This document shows, one piece after another, positions 39,389 to 51,548 of a stretch of 64,000 nucleotides of DNA (position 1 is its first letter; each line of letters opens with the position of its first letter). Both the position numbers and the translations under genes were made by a program. Source of the stretch: Vibrio sp. CAU 1672 (GTDB lineage: Bacteria; Pseudomonadota; Gammaproteobacteria; Enterobacterales; Vibrionaceae); the NCBI RefSeq assembly GCF_029223195.1, contig NZ_JARHUF010000007.1:62001-126000 (forward strand), written 5' to 3'. The notes beneath the pieces are model-generated. The model made no database searches. It was not told where the DNA came from and saw only the letters and a list, made by a program, of their open reading frames with translations.

Positions 39389-40273
39389 TTACTGTGCTGA
39401 AATCACAGTGATAAGTTCGTGACTCTCACCTGGCTCAAGGGTTTTGCCTTGCTCAATGCTTGGTGCATGAACGCTGGACTCAACACACAGCATGGTTTCG
39501 TAACCATTGTCTGCCATGTCACCCATGCCTTGCGCGCCTTCTGCCCACGGGTTCCACAATACCGCTGAATTGTGGCCTTGGTTTTCAACGCTTAGTGTGC
39601 GTTGTAATACTGGGTCTTTGACCAATATTTGTGCTTCTGGCTGGGTGTAAACACGGTCAATTGTATCAGTTAGCTGCAGTACATCGCCGCCTTGGCAGAT
39701 TTCGCCTGCGTTCAAGCTATCAATGTACTCTGGACCCATGCCTGTGGTTTGCGCTTGTCTGATATCACCCAGATTTAGGTAAGTGTGCAGCGCACCGGAG
39801 AAGGTCCACGCTTGGTCGTCGATGTTGGTGACTTTTAGTGTCACTTTTAACTCATCAGTTACTTCCACAAACAGACGCGCGTCAAACATGTGCGGCCAGA
39901 TATCGTGAATTTCTTCGGTTGGGAACAGAGCCAGCTCAACGATCACGCCGTTGTCATTTTCACGGTGTTCAACCAGTTCCCATTCGGCAGTACGTGCAAA
40001 ACCGTGAGCTGGTGCGGCGATACGGCCAAACCAAGGCCAGCAAACCGGGATGCCGCCGCGAAGTGCTGCTTTGCCATCAAAGATTGCTTGCTCGCTCATC
40101 CAAATCAGGTCTTTTTGACCTGCTGGTGTAAATGACACGACATGACCACCGTGCAGAGCAATGCCCGCTGTCGCTTTCTCATGAATAACGCGTACTACTT
40201 TGACCTGATCAATTTCTACGATAGTGACGTTATCGGACAGAACCGTTAGGGCAGGGAGAGTTGTTAAATCCAT
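39389..40273 (-). CDS. yeaD: D-hexose-6-phosphate mutarotase (YeaD)
   Basis: An aldose-1-epimerase-fold enzyme that interconverts anomers of glucose-6-phosphate. The 294-residue protein has HGGHVVSFTPAG, LIWMSEQAIFDGKAALRGGIPVCWPWFG and a HTYLNLGDI histidine. The CPW and ALRGGIPVCWPWFG blocks are family hallmarks. I use the ATG at 40273. It follows gapA on the same strand, separated by a terminator, as in enterobacteria and vibrios. Confidence 0.93.
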   Translation of the reverse strand: MDLTTLPALTVLSDNVTIVEIDQVKVVRVIHEKATAGIALHGGHVVSFTPAGQKDLIWMSEQAIFDGKAALRGGIPVCWPWFGRIAAPAHGFARTAEWELVEHRENDNGVIVELALFPTEEIHDIWPHMFDARLFVEVTDELKVTLKVTNIDDQAWTFSGALHTYLNLGDIRQAQTTGMGPEYIDSLNAGEICQGGDVLQLTDTIDRVYTQPEAQILVKDPVLQRTLSVENQGHNSAVLWNPWAEGAQGMGDMADNGYETMLCVESSVHAPSIEQGKTLEPGESHELITVISAQ

Positions 40274-40369
40274 ATGCTGTTTTCCTATAACTGGGGGAGA
40301 GTAAGTCTCTCGACGCACTTCACAAAGATGAAGCAAAAACGCGGAAATTTTCTCTCAAATTCCAGATAC

Positions 40370-40397
40370 AAAAAAGGCGACTCTAGAGTCGCCTTTT
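40370..40397 (-). terminator. terminator after gapA
   Basis: AAAAGGCGACTC and GAGTCGCCTTTT pair around TA; T run on the minus strand. Some transcripts may read through into yeaD. Confidence 0.8.
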
Positions 40398-40461
40398 GTT
40401 TAAATCTTATGTTTCAAACACAAGCTTAGCTAATTGCTGAATCTTTTAAACTAAGTAGTAA

Positions 40462-41583
<1,122 letters not shown>

Positions 41584-41794
41584 TTAACAATCCTTTGCAA
41601 ATGCTCGTTTTTTAAACTTTTTACTGGTTTATCTACAAGCCAGTTGGCGTAATATAACTTTAGAGCCTAGAACTCTAAGCAAATTTATTACATATGATGT
41701 CCTGGTGAGAAAGTATGTGCTACAAGTGACGGGAGACGCAAGTTTTTTACAAAAAAAGTCACAGCCAAAAAAAGATAAAAAGGAATAAATAACA

Positions 41795-42205
41795 GTGAAA
41801 CAAGATGATAAACGTGTCGTGAAGTCCGATAGACAGTGGCGTGAGCAGCTTTCGGCTGAAGAGTACCGGGTATGCCGGGAGCAAGGTACCGAGCCGCCAT
41901 ACAGCGGTAAGCTGTTACACAACCATGACACCGGAGTATACACCTGCACTTGCTGCGGCTCGCCACTGTTTGTCTCGGAAAACAAGTACGACTCCGGTTG
42001 TGGCTGGCCAAGTTTTGATGCGCCGGTAAATGCTGATGCGATTCGTTATTTACAAGATCTGAGTCACGGAATGGTACGCACTGAAATCCGTTGTGCGGTG
42101 TGTGACAGCCATTTAGGCCACGTTTTTGACGATGGACCAAAGACGACAGGTGAGCGTTTTTGTGTAAATTCAGTGTCGTTAATTTTCAACAAATCAGATC
42201 AATAA
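41795..42205 (+). CDS. msrB: peptide methionine-R-sulfoxide reductase MsrB
   Basis: MsrB reduces methionine-R-sulfoxide residues with thioredoxin. The 136-residue protein has two CxxC zinc pairs (CTCCGSPLF and [12 protein letters not shown]), the GWPSF block, and the catalytic cysteine in RFCVNSVSL near the C-terminus. It starts with GTG about ten bases after AAGGA. It is divergent from gapA, an arrangement shared with other vibrios and E. coli (gapA-yeaA). Confidence 0.95.
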   Translation: MKQDDKRVVKSDRQWREQLSAEEYRVCREQGTEPPYSGKLLHNHDTGVYTCTCCGSPLFVSENKYDSGCGWPSFDAPVNADAIRYLQDLSHGMVRTEIRCAVCDSHLGHVFDDGPKTTGERFCVNSVSLIFNKSDQ

Positions 42206-42281
42206 GCGCAATTCGTTCGCTGAGAATGTTTTATCTTTTCATTTTTTTGGAGATAAACAGTAAGTGAAGACTTACTTGCAA

Positions 42282-42314
42282 CATAAAACGCCCGCTGGAG
42301 TTGGGCGTTTTATG
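42282..42314. terminator. bidirectional terminator with 12-bp perfect stem
   Basis: CATAAAACGCCC (42282-42293) and GGGCGTTTTATG (42303-42314) pair perfectly around a nine-base loop, between msrB and the convergent lipoprotein gene. Confidence 0.75.
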
Positions 42315-42345
42315 TACTGGGTGTGGATGCTTTTTGCGCGTGTGT

Positions 42346-43167
42346 TTACAAGGCCGCCGGAATTAAACTGGCGGAGTAGGTGCCCTTTTCGACGGCGGTG
42401 GCTATCTGTTGTGCCAGTTCTTCTAACTGTGTATATGTGCTTGGTTCTGCAAAGTTAAACAGTAACTTTAGATCGCGCTCCGAAGCTAACGGTATATCGA
42501 AATGCTGTGCGACCATCGCCCACAGATAAGCAGATTTTGTGTTACCTAAGCTCTGGTTAATGCTGGCCAGCGACTTGAGGATCTCCGGATTCAGTTGCCC
42601 AGGCTGGGTAAGAGCCAGGGCATTATTGAGCAGGGTTAAGGTTTTTTTAGCATCACGGTTAGCATAAAATGTGGCTAACGCATACTGTAACTCAGCGCTA
42701 TTTAGTTTGCCTGAGCCCTCCATCTGTAAAAAGCGACGGCGTGCCTGAGTGTCCCCGGTCTGGGACCAGAGGAAGTATAAAGTGGCAGGGTCGTTGGAAT
42801 GTTGCAACTCATTAGTGATGCGATCTAACTCGTCGATACTGTGTACTAAGGCATTGAAACGCTGGCGTTTAAGCGCACTTTGATCAATCGGGGTAATTTG
42901 AGAAGCCAGTTCAAGACATTTGCGGTACTCTGCCACTTTCTGGTACTCGATCACCTGGTTTGATTCAGAGGGATCTTGTAGTACTTCAAACCGGTGCCAA
43001 ATTAAGTTGGTCCGTGGAATCCGGCACTGGCCGTCATCAATGTTTAATTTGTCACAGCGTAGTCCGGGGTTCTTTTCACACAACTGTTCGGTAGTGAGAT
43101 TTCTATCAAAACAGCCGGTTAATGTGATGGAGACGAAAGCGGCCAGTAGCCCGTATTTATAATTCAT
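42346..43167 (-). CDS. DUF2989 family lipoprotein
   Basis: A 273-residue predicted lipoprotein: signal peptide with lipobox LTGC (Cys at about residue 19), then FDRNLTTEQLCEKNPGLRCDKLNID. The rest is helical and TPR-like (AELQYALATFYANRDAKKTLTLLNNAL). The family has no assigned function. It is convergent with msrB and divergent from yeaC across 100 bases. I start at the ATG at 43167, where the signal peptide begins. Confidence 0.85.
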   Translation of the reverse strand: MNYKYGLLAAFVSITLTGCFDRNLTTEQLCEKNPGLRCDKLNIDDGQCRIPRTNLIWHRFEVLQDPSESNQVIEYQKVAEYRKCLELASQITPIDQSALKRQRFNALVHSIDELDRITNELQHSNDPATLYFLWSQTGDTQARRRFLQMEGSGKLNSAELQYALATFYANRDAKKTLTLLNNALALTQPGQLNPEILKSLASINQSLGNTKSAYLWAMVAQHFDIPLASERDLKLLFNFAEPSTYTQLEELAQQIATAVEKGTYSASLIPAAL

Positions 43168-43267
43168 GATTTGCTTGTGATCCGTTACACCAATTCGTTT
43201 CTGCGACCTTGACTCTGTGGGGTAGCGCGTTATGTTCTGTAAACAGAATGTAATTAGAAGGTACGCT

Positions 43268-43552
43268 ATGGACGCAGAACAGTTATTAAAAGCGATCACC
43301 CCGGAAGTTTACGATCGTTTGGTTTATGCCGCTGAAACGGGTAGATGGCCTGAGGGTACACCACTTTCTCAACAGCAGCGAGATTCGTGTATGCAAGCTG
43401 TGATGTTGTATCAATCAAAACATAATTCTGAAGCGCAACATATGACAGTGGCCGCAGGTGGCGAAATCAGCTTTAAGTCCAAGCAAGAACTAAAAAAGCA
43501 GTTTAGTCAGGATGAAGACGATATCGTACGCGTGAACCCGAACCACACTTAA
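43268..43552 (+). CDS. yeaC: YeaC/DUF1315 family protein
   Basis: A 94-residue protein of the DUF1315/YeaC family, function unknown. Typical blocks are TPEVYDRLVYAAETGRWPEG and QRDSCMQAVMLYQSKHN. It ends FSQDEDDIVRVNPNH. The ATG at 43268 follows AAGG. In E. coli it also lies near ansA. Confidence 0.88.
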   Translation: MDAEQLLKAITPEVYDRLVYAAETGRWPEGTPLSQQQRDSCMQAVMLYQSKHNSEAQHMTVAAGGEISFKSKQELKKQFSQDEDDIVRVNPNHT

Positions 43553-43575
43553 TCTTTGTTTTTTCCCTGTAGCAA

Positions 43576-43604
43576 AAAGCCCAACTGGATACCAATTGGG
43601 CTCT
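43576..43604. terminator. terminator between yeaC and ansA
   Basis: AGCCCAA and TTGGGCT pair around ctggatacca; A and T flanks serve both convergent genes. Confidence 0.65.
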
Positions 43605-43647
43605 TGTCTTAACCGGCCGACCGCTAAATGGGTTTTCCTCGAAGGTA

Positions 43648-44661
43648 TTACAGACTCATTTCGCCGCGCAGCACTTGTTGCATTTTTTCTTTCACTTCTT
43701 CGTAGGAAAGACTCTGACTGAGCAGGTAATGGAGTTTTGCCAGTGCCGCTTCTGGTGTCATATCATAGCCGCTGATCACGCCGGCATCCGCAAGTGCACA
43801 ACCGGTTGCATAGCCACCCATGTTGACTTTGCCCGCCAGACACTGAGTCAGGTTCACCACGATCACGCCACGTTCTGAGGCCTCTTTTAGGTGTCCCAGT
43901 AGCTCCGGGTTTTGCGGCGCATTGCCGACACCAAAGGTCAGCAGGATCATGGCATTTACCGGCTGAAGCAGCGTATTGCGGATCACCTCGTGGGAGATGC
44001 CGGGGTACATAGTGATCACACCGATAGGTTGCGGTGTGATGTTGTGCACTTTGAACTCTCCTTCCGGCTGAGCACCAACGGTGACATTGTTGCTGATTTG
44101 GATGTTGATCCCGGCTTCCAGCAGCGGGGGCAGATTCGGTGAGGTAAACGCATTGAAGCCGTCAGCGTGTGATTTGGTACTGCGGTTACCACGCATCAGC
44201 TGGTTATTGAAGAACAGGGTTACTTCATTGATCGGGTAGTTGGCCGCAATATGCAGGGCGTTCAACAGGTTCGCCTGACCATCTGAACGAAGTTCAGCTA
44301 ACGGGATCTGTGAACCGGTGACAATCACGGGTTTGTCGAGGTTTTCCAACATAAAAGACAGGGCCGATGCCGTGTAAGCCATGGTGTCGGTGCCGTGCAG
44401 GATAACAAAGCCATCGTATTTATCGTAATTATCACGGATGTCGTCGGCGATTTGTTGCCAGTCGGCAGGGGTCATGTCTGACGAGTCAATCAATGGCTCA
44501 TATTCATGGATGGTATAGTCAGGCATTTCCGGACGATGGAACTCGGGCATGCTCGCCAACTGTTTTTCCATAAAACCTGCTACCGGAACATAGCCGTGAT
44601 CGGATTTCTGCATACCGATGGTGCCACCGGTGTAGGCGATGTAGATGTGTTTTCTCGTCAT
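43648..44661 (-). CDS. ansA: L-asparaginase I
   Basis: Cytoplasmic type I asparaginase, hydrolysing asparagine to aspartate and ammonia. The 337-residue protein has the first active threonine in IAYTGGTIGM and the second in VILHGTDTMAYTASAL. The length and the conserved NGGYATGC-like MGGYATGCALAD region match AnsA. No signal peptide. I start at the ATG at 44661; the frame is open for another 25 codons, which encode a hydrophobic stretch foreign to the family. It follows sppA on the same strand, as in enterobacteria. Confidence 0.94.
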   Translation of the reverse strand: MTRKHIYIAYTGGTIGMQKSDHGYVPVAGFMEKQLASMPEFHRPEMPDYTIHEYEPLIDSSDMTPADWQQIADDIRDNYDKYDGFVILHGTDTMAYTASALSFMLENLDKPVIVTGSQIPLAELRSDGQANLLNALHIAANYPINEVTLFFNNQLMRGNRSTKSHADGFNAFTSPNLPPLLEAGINIQISNNVTVGAQPEGEFKVHNITPQPIGVITMYPGISHEVIRNTLLQPVNAMILLTFGVGNAPQNPELLGHLKEASERGVIVVNLTQCLAGKVNMGGYATGCALADAGVISGYDMTPEAALAKLHYLLSQSLSYEEVKEKMQQVLRGEMSL

Positions 44662-44727
44662 CGTTCTATTTGTACTTTCATGAAGGGGAACAGTGGCGGC
44701 GATTATAGCGGAATACAAGACAATAAA

Positions 44728-44756
44728 AAGGGGCATCTCACACAGAGAAGCCCCTT
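44728..44756 (-). terminator. terminator after sppA
   Basis: AAGGGGC and GCCCCTT pair around a 15-base loop; T run on the minus strand. Confidence 0.65.
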
Positions 44757-44774
44757 GTCAGAGCAGTGGTTAAT

Positions 44775-46625
44775 TTATTGGACCTGGCAGTTGAGGCAAA
44801 ATGCGTACTGCCCCCGTGGGTCGTTGAAGTTCTGCAGCAGGTTGGCATCCTGTTCGATCTGCTGTGCAACCGGCTGTAAGCTTTTCGGCAACAGGCTGGT
44901 CGCGTCGATACCTAAAGACACTCTTACCTGGTTCATAAATTCCTGGATGAACTGCTCGGCAGGCGACAACGGTTCTTCTACCCAGAAGATATTGTATTCG
45001 GTCAGTTCGGCTAGCTGGGCTGCCAACTTGATCGCGTCGTCAAAATCGCCCATTTGGTCTACCAGCCCGAACTGTAGCGCATCCTGGCCGGTCCACACCC
45101 GACCTTGTGCTATCTTGTCTACTTCCTCCAGAGACATGTCGCGGTTTTGTCCTACCAGGGTAATAAAGCGCTTGTAGCCATGCTCGATTCCGAGCTGGAA
45201 TGCCTCTGATGTGCCTTTTGACAGCCCGGTAGTGAAACCTTCACCAGAAAATGGTGAAGTGCCGACGCCGTCGGTGTGAATACCAAGTTTATTAAAGCCT
45301 TTTTCAAAGGTGGTGATCACACTAAAGATACCGATAGAACCGGTCAGGGTGGTTGGTTGGGCAATGATCTTATCGGCGCTCATTGAGATCCAGTACCCGC
45401 CTGAAGCGGCAAGGCTGGACATCGATACCACTACCGGTTTATTGGCGGCTTTCAGGGCTTCAATTTCATTGCGGATGACTTCGGAAGCAAACGCGCTGCC
45501 ACCAGGGCTGTTGACGCGCAATACTACCGCTTTAACTTTGTCATCGTTGCGCGCTTCACGCAGCAGACCGGCAACGGTGTCACCACCGACAGTACCGCGA
45601 GGTTGCTGGCCATCCATAATCGCGCCATTCGCCATCACTACGGCGATGTCATTTTGTGCCAGTTCGAGATTGGGTCGCATTGTCGCAAGGTAGTCGTAAT
45701 AACTGATCGCGTTATAGCTGTCTTTGCCATCGCTGCCAAATTCTTTGGCGAATAGCGAACGGATCGTCTGACGGGTAGCCAGTTCATCCACTAAGCCCAG
45801 TTTTACCGCTAACTGCGCAATATCGCCATCAACGGAGCGCATGTGTGCCAGTAACTCATCCATACTCGGGTTGAGTACTTTGGCATCAATACTGCGGTTG
45901 GTGGCGACATCATCGACATAGGCACTCCAGAGCTGTGTCACCCAGCGGGTCGCGGATTGCTTAGCTTCGGTTGACATATCGTCACGCACTAAGGGCTCGA
46001 TCGCTGACTTGTAAGTACCAACACGGAATACGTGGGTGGTGACGTCCAGCTTTTCCAGCAGGCTCTTGTAGTACATCGAGTACGAGCTATAGCCTTTGAT
46101 CAGTACACCACCGTCCGGGGCCAAATAAATTTTGTCGGCGTAGCTGGCTAAGTAGTACTGGCTCTGATTATAAAAGTCTCCAACCGCATAAACAGGTTTG
46201 CCGGAGGCTTTGAACTCGTTCAGCGCTTTGGCAATGTAACGCAGTTTGGTGAGGTTGGTTTCTGGCAAGTCTCGCAGTGCCAACACGATACCAGAGACTT
46301 TAGGGTCGTCTTTGGCATAGCGGATGGTGTCTACTACGTCAAACAACACATTTTCTTTGGGTAGTTCGTTACCCAGTAGTGAACCGGCAAACGAGTCCAT
46401 TGGGTTGACGTAACGACGCTGTTCGACGATCGGGCCGGAAAGGTTTACGACTAGCGCGGATTTTTTTTCGACGCTCGGCAGGCCCTCCCCCTGATAGGTG
46501 AAGATAAAGTAGAGAATGGCGATCATCAGCAGGAAGATCAAATTAGATAAAGCGAGTCTGATAAAGGTAATGGTTTTCCATATCCCTTTAAATATCAGAC
46601 CGATAAATTTGAAGAGTTTTTTCAT
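44775..46625 (-). CDS. sppA: signal peptide peptidase SppA, 67 kDa type
   Basis: An inner-membrane serine protease that degrades cleaved signal peptides. The 616-residue protein has one N-terminal helix (about 25-43) and tandem S49 domains. The general-base lysine lies in VGTYKSAIEP of the first repeat and the nucleophile serine in SLAASGGYWISM of the second, preceded by NSPGGSAFASE. GAGGACAAG precedes the start. The last residues (CLNCQ) are unusual but harmless. Confidence 0.95.
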   Translation of the reverse strand: MKKLFKFIGLIFKGIWKTITFIRLALSNLIFLLMIAILYFIFTYQGEGLPSVEKKSALVVNLSGPIVEQRRYVNPMDSFAGSLLGNELPKENVLFDVVDTIRYAKDDPKVSGIVLALRDLPETNLTKLRYIAKALNEFKASGKPVYAVGDFYNQSQYYLASYADKIYLAPDGGVLIKGYSSYSMYYKSLLEKLDVTTHVFRVGTYKSAIEPLVRDDMSTEAKQSATRWVTQLWSAYVDDVATNRSIDAKVLNPSMDELLAHMRSVDGDIAQLAVKLGLVDELATRQTIRSLFAKEFGSDGKDSYNAISYYDYLATMRPNLELAQNDIAVVMANGAIMDGQQPRGTVGGDTVAGLLREARNDDKVKAVVLRVNSPGGSAFASEVIRNEIEALKAANKPVVVSMSSLAASGGYWISMSADKIIAQPTTLTGSIGIFSVITTFEKGFNKLGIHTDGVGTSPFSGEGFTTGLSKGTSEAFQLGIEHGYKRFITLVGQNRDMSLEEVDKIAQGRVWTGQDALQFGLVDQMGDFDDAIKLAAQLAELTEYNIFWVEEPLSPAEQFIQEFMNQVRVSLGIDATSLLPKSLQPVAQQIEQDANLLQNFNDPRGQYAFCLNCQVQ

Positions 46626-46816
46626 CTTGTCCTCATGGTGAGATAGTCAGTCCTTAACAATCATACGAAGTATGGCTTCATATCTCTAAGATCTCAAAAG
46701 ATAACAATTTTTTAGCTTATCATGCTCAGGCAACAAATGGCATAGTATCAGGTCAGATTGATCGTTGTTGCAAATATGTAAACGACTGTTTGATTTTTTG
46801 AGTTCTCAAGCGTACT

Positions 46817-46829
46817 GTGGTCAGACCAC
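46817..46829 (+). promoter_or_regulatory. FadR operator upstream of fadH
   Basis: GTGGTCAGACCAC contains TGGTCAGACCA, the full symmetric core of the FadR consensus TGGTCNGACCA. It ends 24 bases before the fadH ATG, where a bound repressor would block transcription; acyl-CoA would relieve it. Confidence 0.8.
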
Positions 46830-46850
46830 GATAATAAAAATGGATGTTAA

Positions 46851-48866
<2,016 letters not shown>

Positions 48867-48890
48867 AGCATTTGTCATCGTTTTTCCCAA

Positions 48891-48916
48891 AGCCACGCAA
48901 ACTCGCGTGGCTTTTT
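48891..48916 (+). terminator. terminator after fadH
   Basis: AGCCACGC and GCGTGGCT pair around AAACTC with TTTTT. The group II intron begins seven bases after the T run. Confidence 0.85.
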
Positions 48917-48922
48917 CGTATG

Positions 48923-50811
48923 GTGCGCCGAGCATGGCGTTGTTCTAGGAGGTGAAAGTCCTCTACGGGCTCAGTCGAGCGAGAACCGTTAGCCTATGCA
49001 AGGGTGCCCGCCGTGAGGTGGGATCTGAAGGAAGCAAACGGCAAAACTTGGTTGTGACGAACAGAAATCTGATAGTAGGCCAGTACAACTTGGGTAACCT
49101 AGCCATATATAGAATAGCCCAATGCCTCGACGGGAAGTGTGTACGGGTAAATCAGGCACAACCAAGGGAAAGAATAACGTCTTACCTCGGGAGATCTTAT
49201 TAGCTGTCTCGGACGAGACTAATGCAGCAGTGATGCTGTGTGATGGTTAATAAGAAGTCAGCAGAAGGCATAGTACCTTGGGGAAGTACAACCTAAGGGA
49301 AGGCCGGAACTGAATATATCAAGAAGCAGTCACTAGACACTCAACCATGTGGAGTCATAGCAAGATGAACAATATCTCTACGTACCAATGGGCAACACCG
49401 CAAGTGACGCTCATGGCCACGAAGAATGACAAGCATGTTTGGCGTAGACAGGAGGACGAGTCTTGGTGACCTCAACTCAGTTGATGGAGCAGATCTGTTC
49501 ATCAACGAATCTGAACCAAGCCCTGAGAAGAGTGAAGAAGAACAAAGGATGTGCTGGCGTTGATAAACTCGACATAACAGCCACTATCTCGATGCTTCGG
49601 CAGTCTTCCAATGGGCAAGCACTCCGCCAGAGCCTTCTGGACGGTAGCTATCAACCCTAACCCGTTTTGGGTGTAGAAATCCCTAAACCTAGCGGGGGAA
49701 TGAGGCAGCTAGGTATCCCAACGGTACTTGATAGGATCGTCCAACAGGCCGTCACATCAGTCCTGACAGATATCTACGAACCAAAGTTCTCCAACAGCAG
49801 TTACGGGTTCAGGCCCAACCGTAGTGCCCACCATGCTCTGGCAGCAGCAAGTCACTACATCAGAGAGGGGCGGTGTTATGTAGTCGATGTTGACCTAGCG
49901 AAATACTTTGATACCGTGAATCACGATAGACTGATGCACAGGCTATCGAAAGACATCACAGATAAACGGGTACTGAAGCTGGTCAGGTCATACCTACAGG
50001 CTGGCATAATGCGAAACGGGTTAGTCGAGCAGAGGCAACGAGGGACACCACAGGGTGGCCCATTATCTCCGCTGCTATCAAATATCGTATTAGATGAGCT
50101 GGATAAAGAGCTTGAACGAAGAGGGCATAAGTTCTGCCGATATGCAGACGACTGCCAAATCTACGTGCGCAGTGAGGAAGCCGCAAATCGAGTAAAAGCC
50201 TCGATAACGGAGTTCTTGGAGCAGAAACTGAAACTCACGGTCAACCGGGAGAAGAGTGCGGCAACAAGAGTGATAGAGCGGACTTACCTAGGCCATCGCT
50301 TCCAACGAGATGGAAGTATCCATATCTCGAAGACAGCACAAACTCACATGAAGAAGCGAGTGCGTCAAATAACGAAGCGGAATCGGGGACGAGAGTTGAA
50401 GACAGTAATAGTCGAACTAACTCAATATCTAAGAGGTTGGCAACACTACTTCAAGCTCGCCATACGGAAAAGCGCGATGCAGCGCTTGGATGAATGGATA
50501 AGACGGCGCTTACGGTGCTACCGACTCAAGCAGCGAAAACGCAGACACAGTATAGCGACATGGTTACGCCAAGAAGGCGTAAACGAGCGCAATGCTTGGA
50601 AGCTAGCGATGTCAGAGAAAGGATGGTGGCATCTGGCTTTATCGCCGCAGCTCAATCAGGCCATGTCAACGAAACGGTTCAAGGAGATGGGCATGTACTC
50701 ATTGATAGATGGATATGAGTCACTGAAAATATATTCGGAACCGCCGTATGCGACCCACGCTTGTACGATGGTGTGAGAGGACGGAGGCCGTGAAGCCTCC
50801 TCCTACTCGAT
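48923..50811 (+). mobile_element. group II intron, probably class C, with defective maturase
   Basis: The 5' end GTGCGCC and the segment with GAAGGAAGCAAACGGC resemble class C introns such as that of Oceanobacillus. The RNA domains frame a reverse transcriptase gene (49463-50776). Domain V is recognisable at about 50737-50773 (GGAACCGCCGTATGCGACCC then CGCTTGTACGATGGTG), followed by domain VI (GGACGGAGGCC and GGCTTCCTCC-like pairing). The element ends in CGAT at about 50811. Insertion just behind a terminator stem is typical of class C. Boundaries rest on motifs, good to a few bases. Confidence 0.85.
49463..50776 (+). pseudogene. ltrA: intron reverse transcriptase/maturase with premature ochre stop
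   Basis: The frame begins at TTG 49463, seven bases after AGGAGG. It runs 65 codons to TAA at 49658-49660, then continues in the same frame to 50776. Across the stop the protein reads LLDGSYQP, stop, PVLGVEIPKPSGGMRQLGI. Group II maturases commonly have Gln there, so CAA to TAA is the simplest explanation. The rest is intact: the RT catalytic YADD in CRYADDCQIYV, PQGGPLSPLLSNI, and the maturase domain RGWQHYFKLA. The last codons overlap domain V. Readthrough or a downstream restart (TTG 49667) is possible but unlikely to give activity. Confidence 0.85.
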
Positions 50812-50917
50812 TGTTCTGCGTCGAGAATCCACACCAAACCGAGTGTTATTCCATGGTTTAGAATATGTTACATTAGCTGCAGAATAATAATGTCTTCAGT
50901 TTAATAAGGACTAGCTC

Positions 50918-51466
50918 ATGGATGCTTTAGATCTTCTGCTCAACCGCCGTTCTATCGCCAAACTATCTGCGCCAGCACCAGAAGGCCAAGTGCTGGAAAA
51001 CATCATTCGCGCTGGCTTGCGGGCGCCTGATCACGCCGGATTGACCCCGTGGCGTTTTGTGATTGCCCAGGGAGATGGTTTGAAAAAGCTCTCGGCCATT
51101 CTCGCCGCTGCGGCCCACGTGGAAAACAGCGATGCCTCAGTGATCGAAAAAGTAAAGAGTGCACCATTTCGCGCGCCAATGGTGATCACTGTGATCGCCA
51201 AGGTCACAGAGCATGAGAAAGTCCCGGCGTTAGAGCAACACCTTTCTGCCGGTTGCGCTATACAGGCGATGCAGATGGCTGCCGTTGCCCAGGGATTCCA
51301 GGGTTTCTGGCGTTCGGGCAAGTGGATGTTCCACCCTGAAGTGCGTCAGGCGTTTGGACTGGAAGGTGAAGATCAGATCGTTGGTTTCCTTTACCTCGGC
51401 ACCCCGGGTTGCAGCCCCATGAAAGTGCCGGAGCGTGATCTCACCAAGTTTGTTGAATACTTATAA
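50918..51466 (+). CDS. NAD(P)H nitroreductase family protein, YdjA-like
   Basis: A 182-residue FMN-dependent nitroreductase-fold protein, with RRSIAKL at the N-terminus, APDHAGLTPWRFVIAQG and the C-terminal FLYLGTPG. It closely resembles the short YdjA type. AAGGA precedes the ATG. It is separated from fadH by the intron; without the intron the two genes would be neighbours, transcribed independently because of the fadH terminator. Confidence 0.9.
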   Translation: MDALDLLLNRRSIAKLSAPAPEGQVLENIIRAGLRAPDHAGLTPWRFVIAQGDGLKKLSAILAAAAHVENSDASVIEKVKSAPFRAPMVITVIAKVTEHEKVPALEQHLSAGCAIQAMQMAAVAQGFQGFWRSGKWMFHPEVRQAFGLEGEDQIVGFLYLGTPGCSPMKVPERDLTKFVEYL

Positions 51467-51548
51467 CTGTCTATATATACAGTTTTTCTTGATTTGTCCG
51501 GGTGAGATTAGATAATGTCGCCCTGATTTTAATAATGTCCAGAATCTT

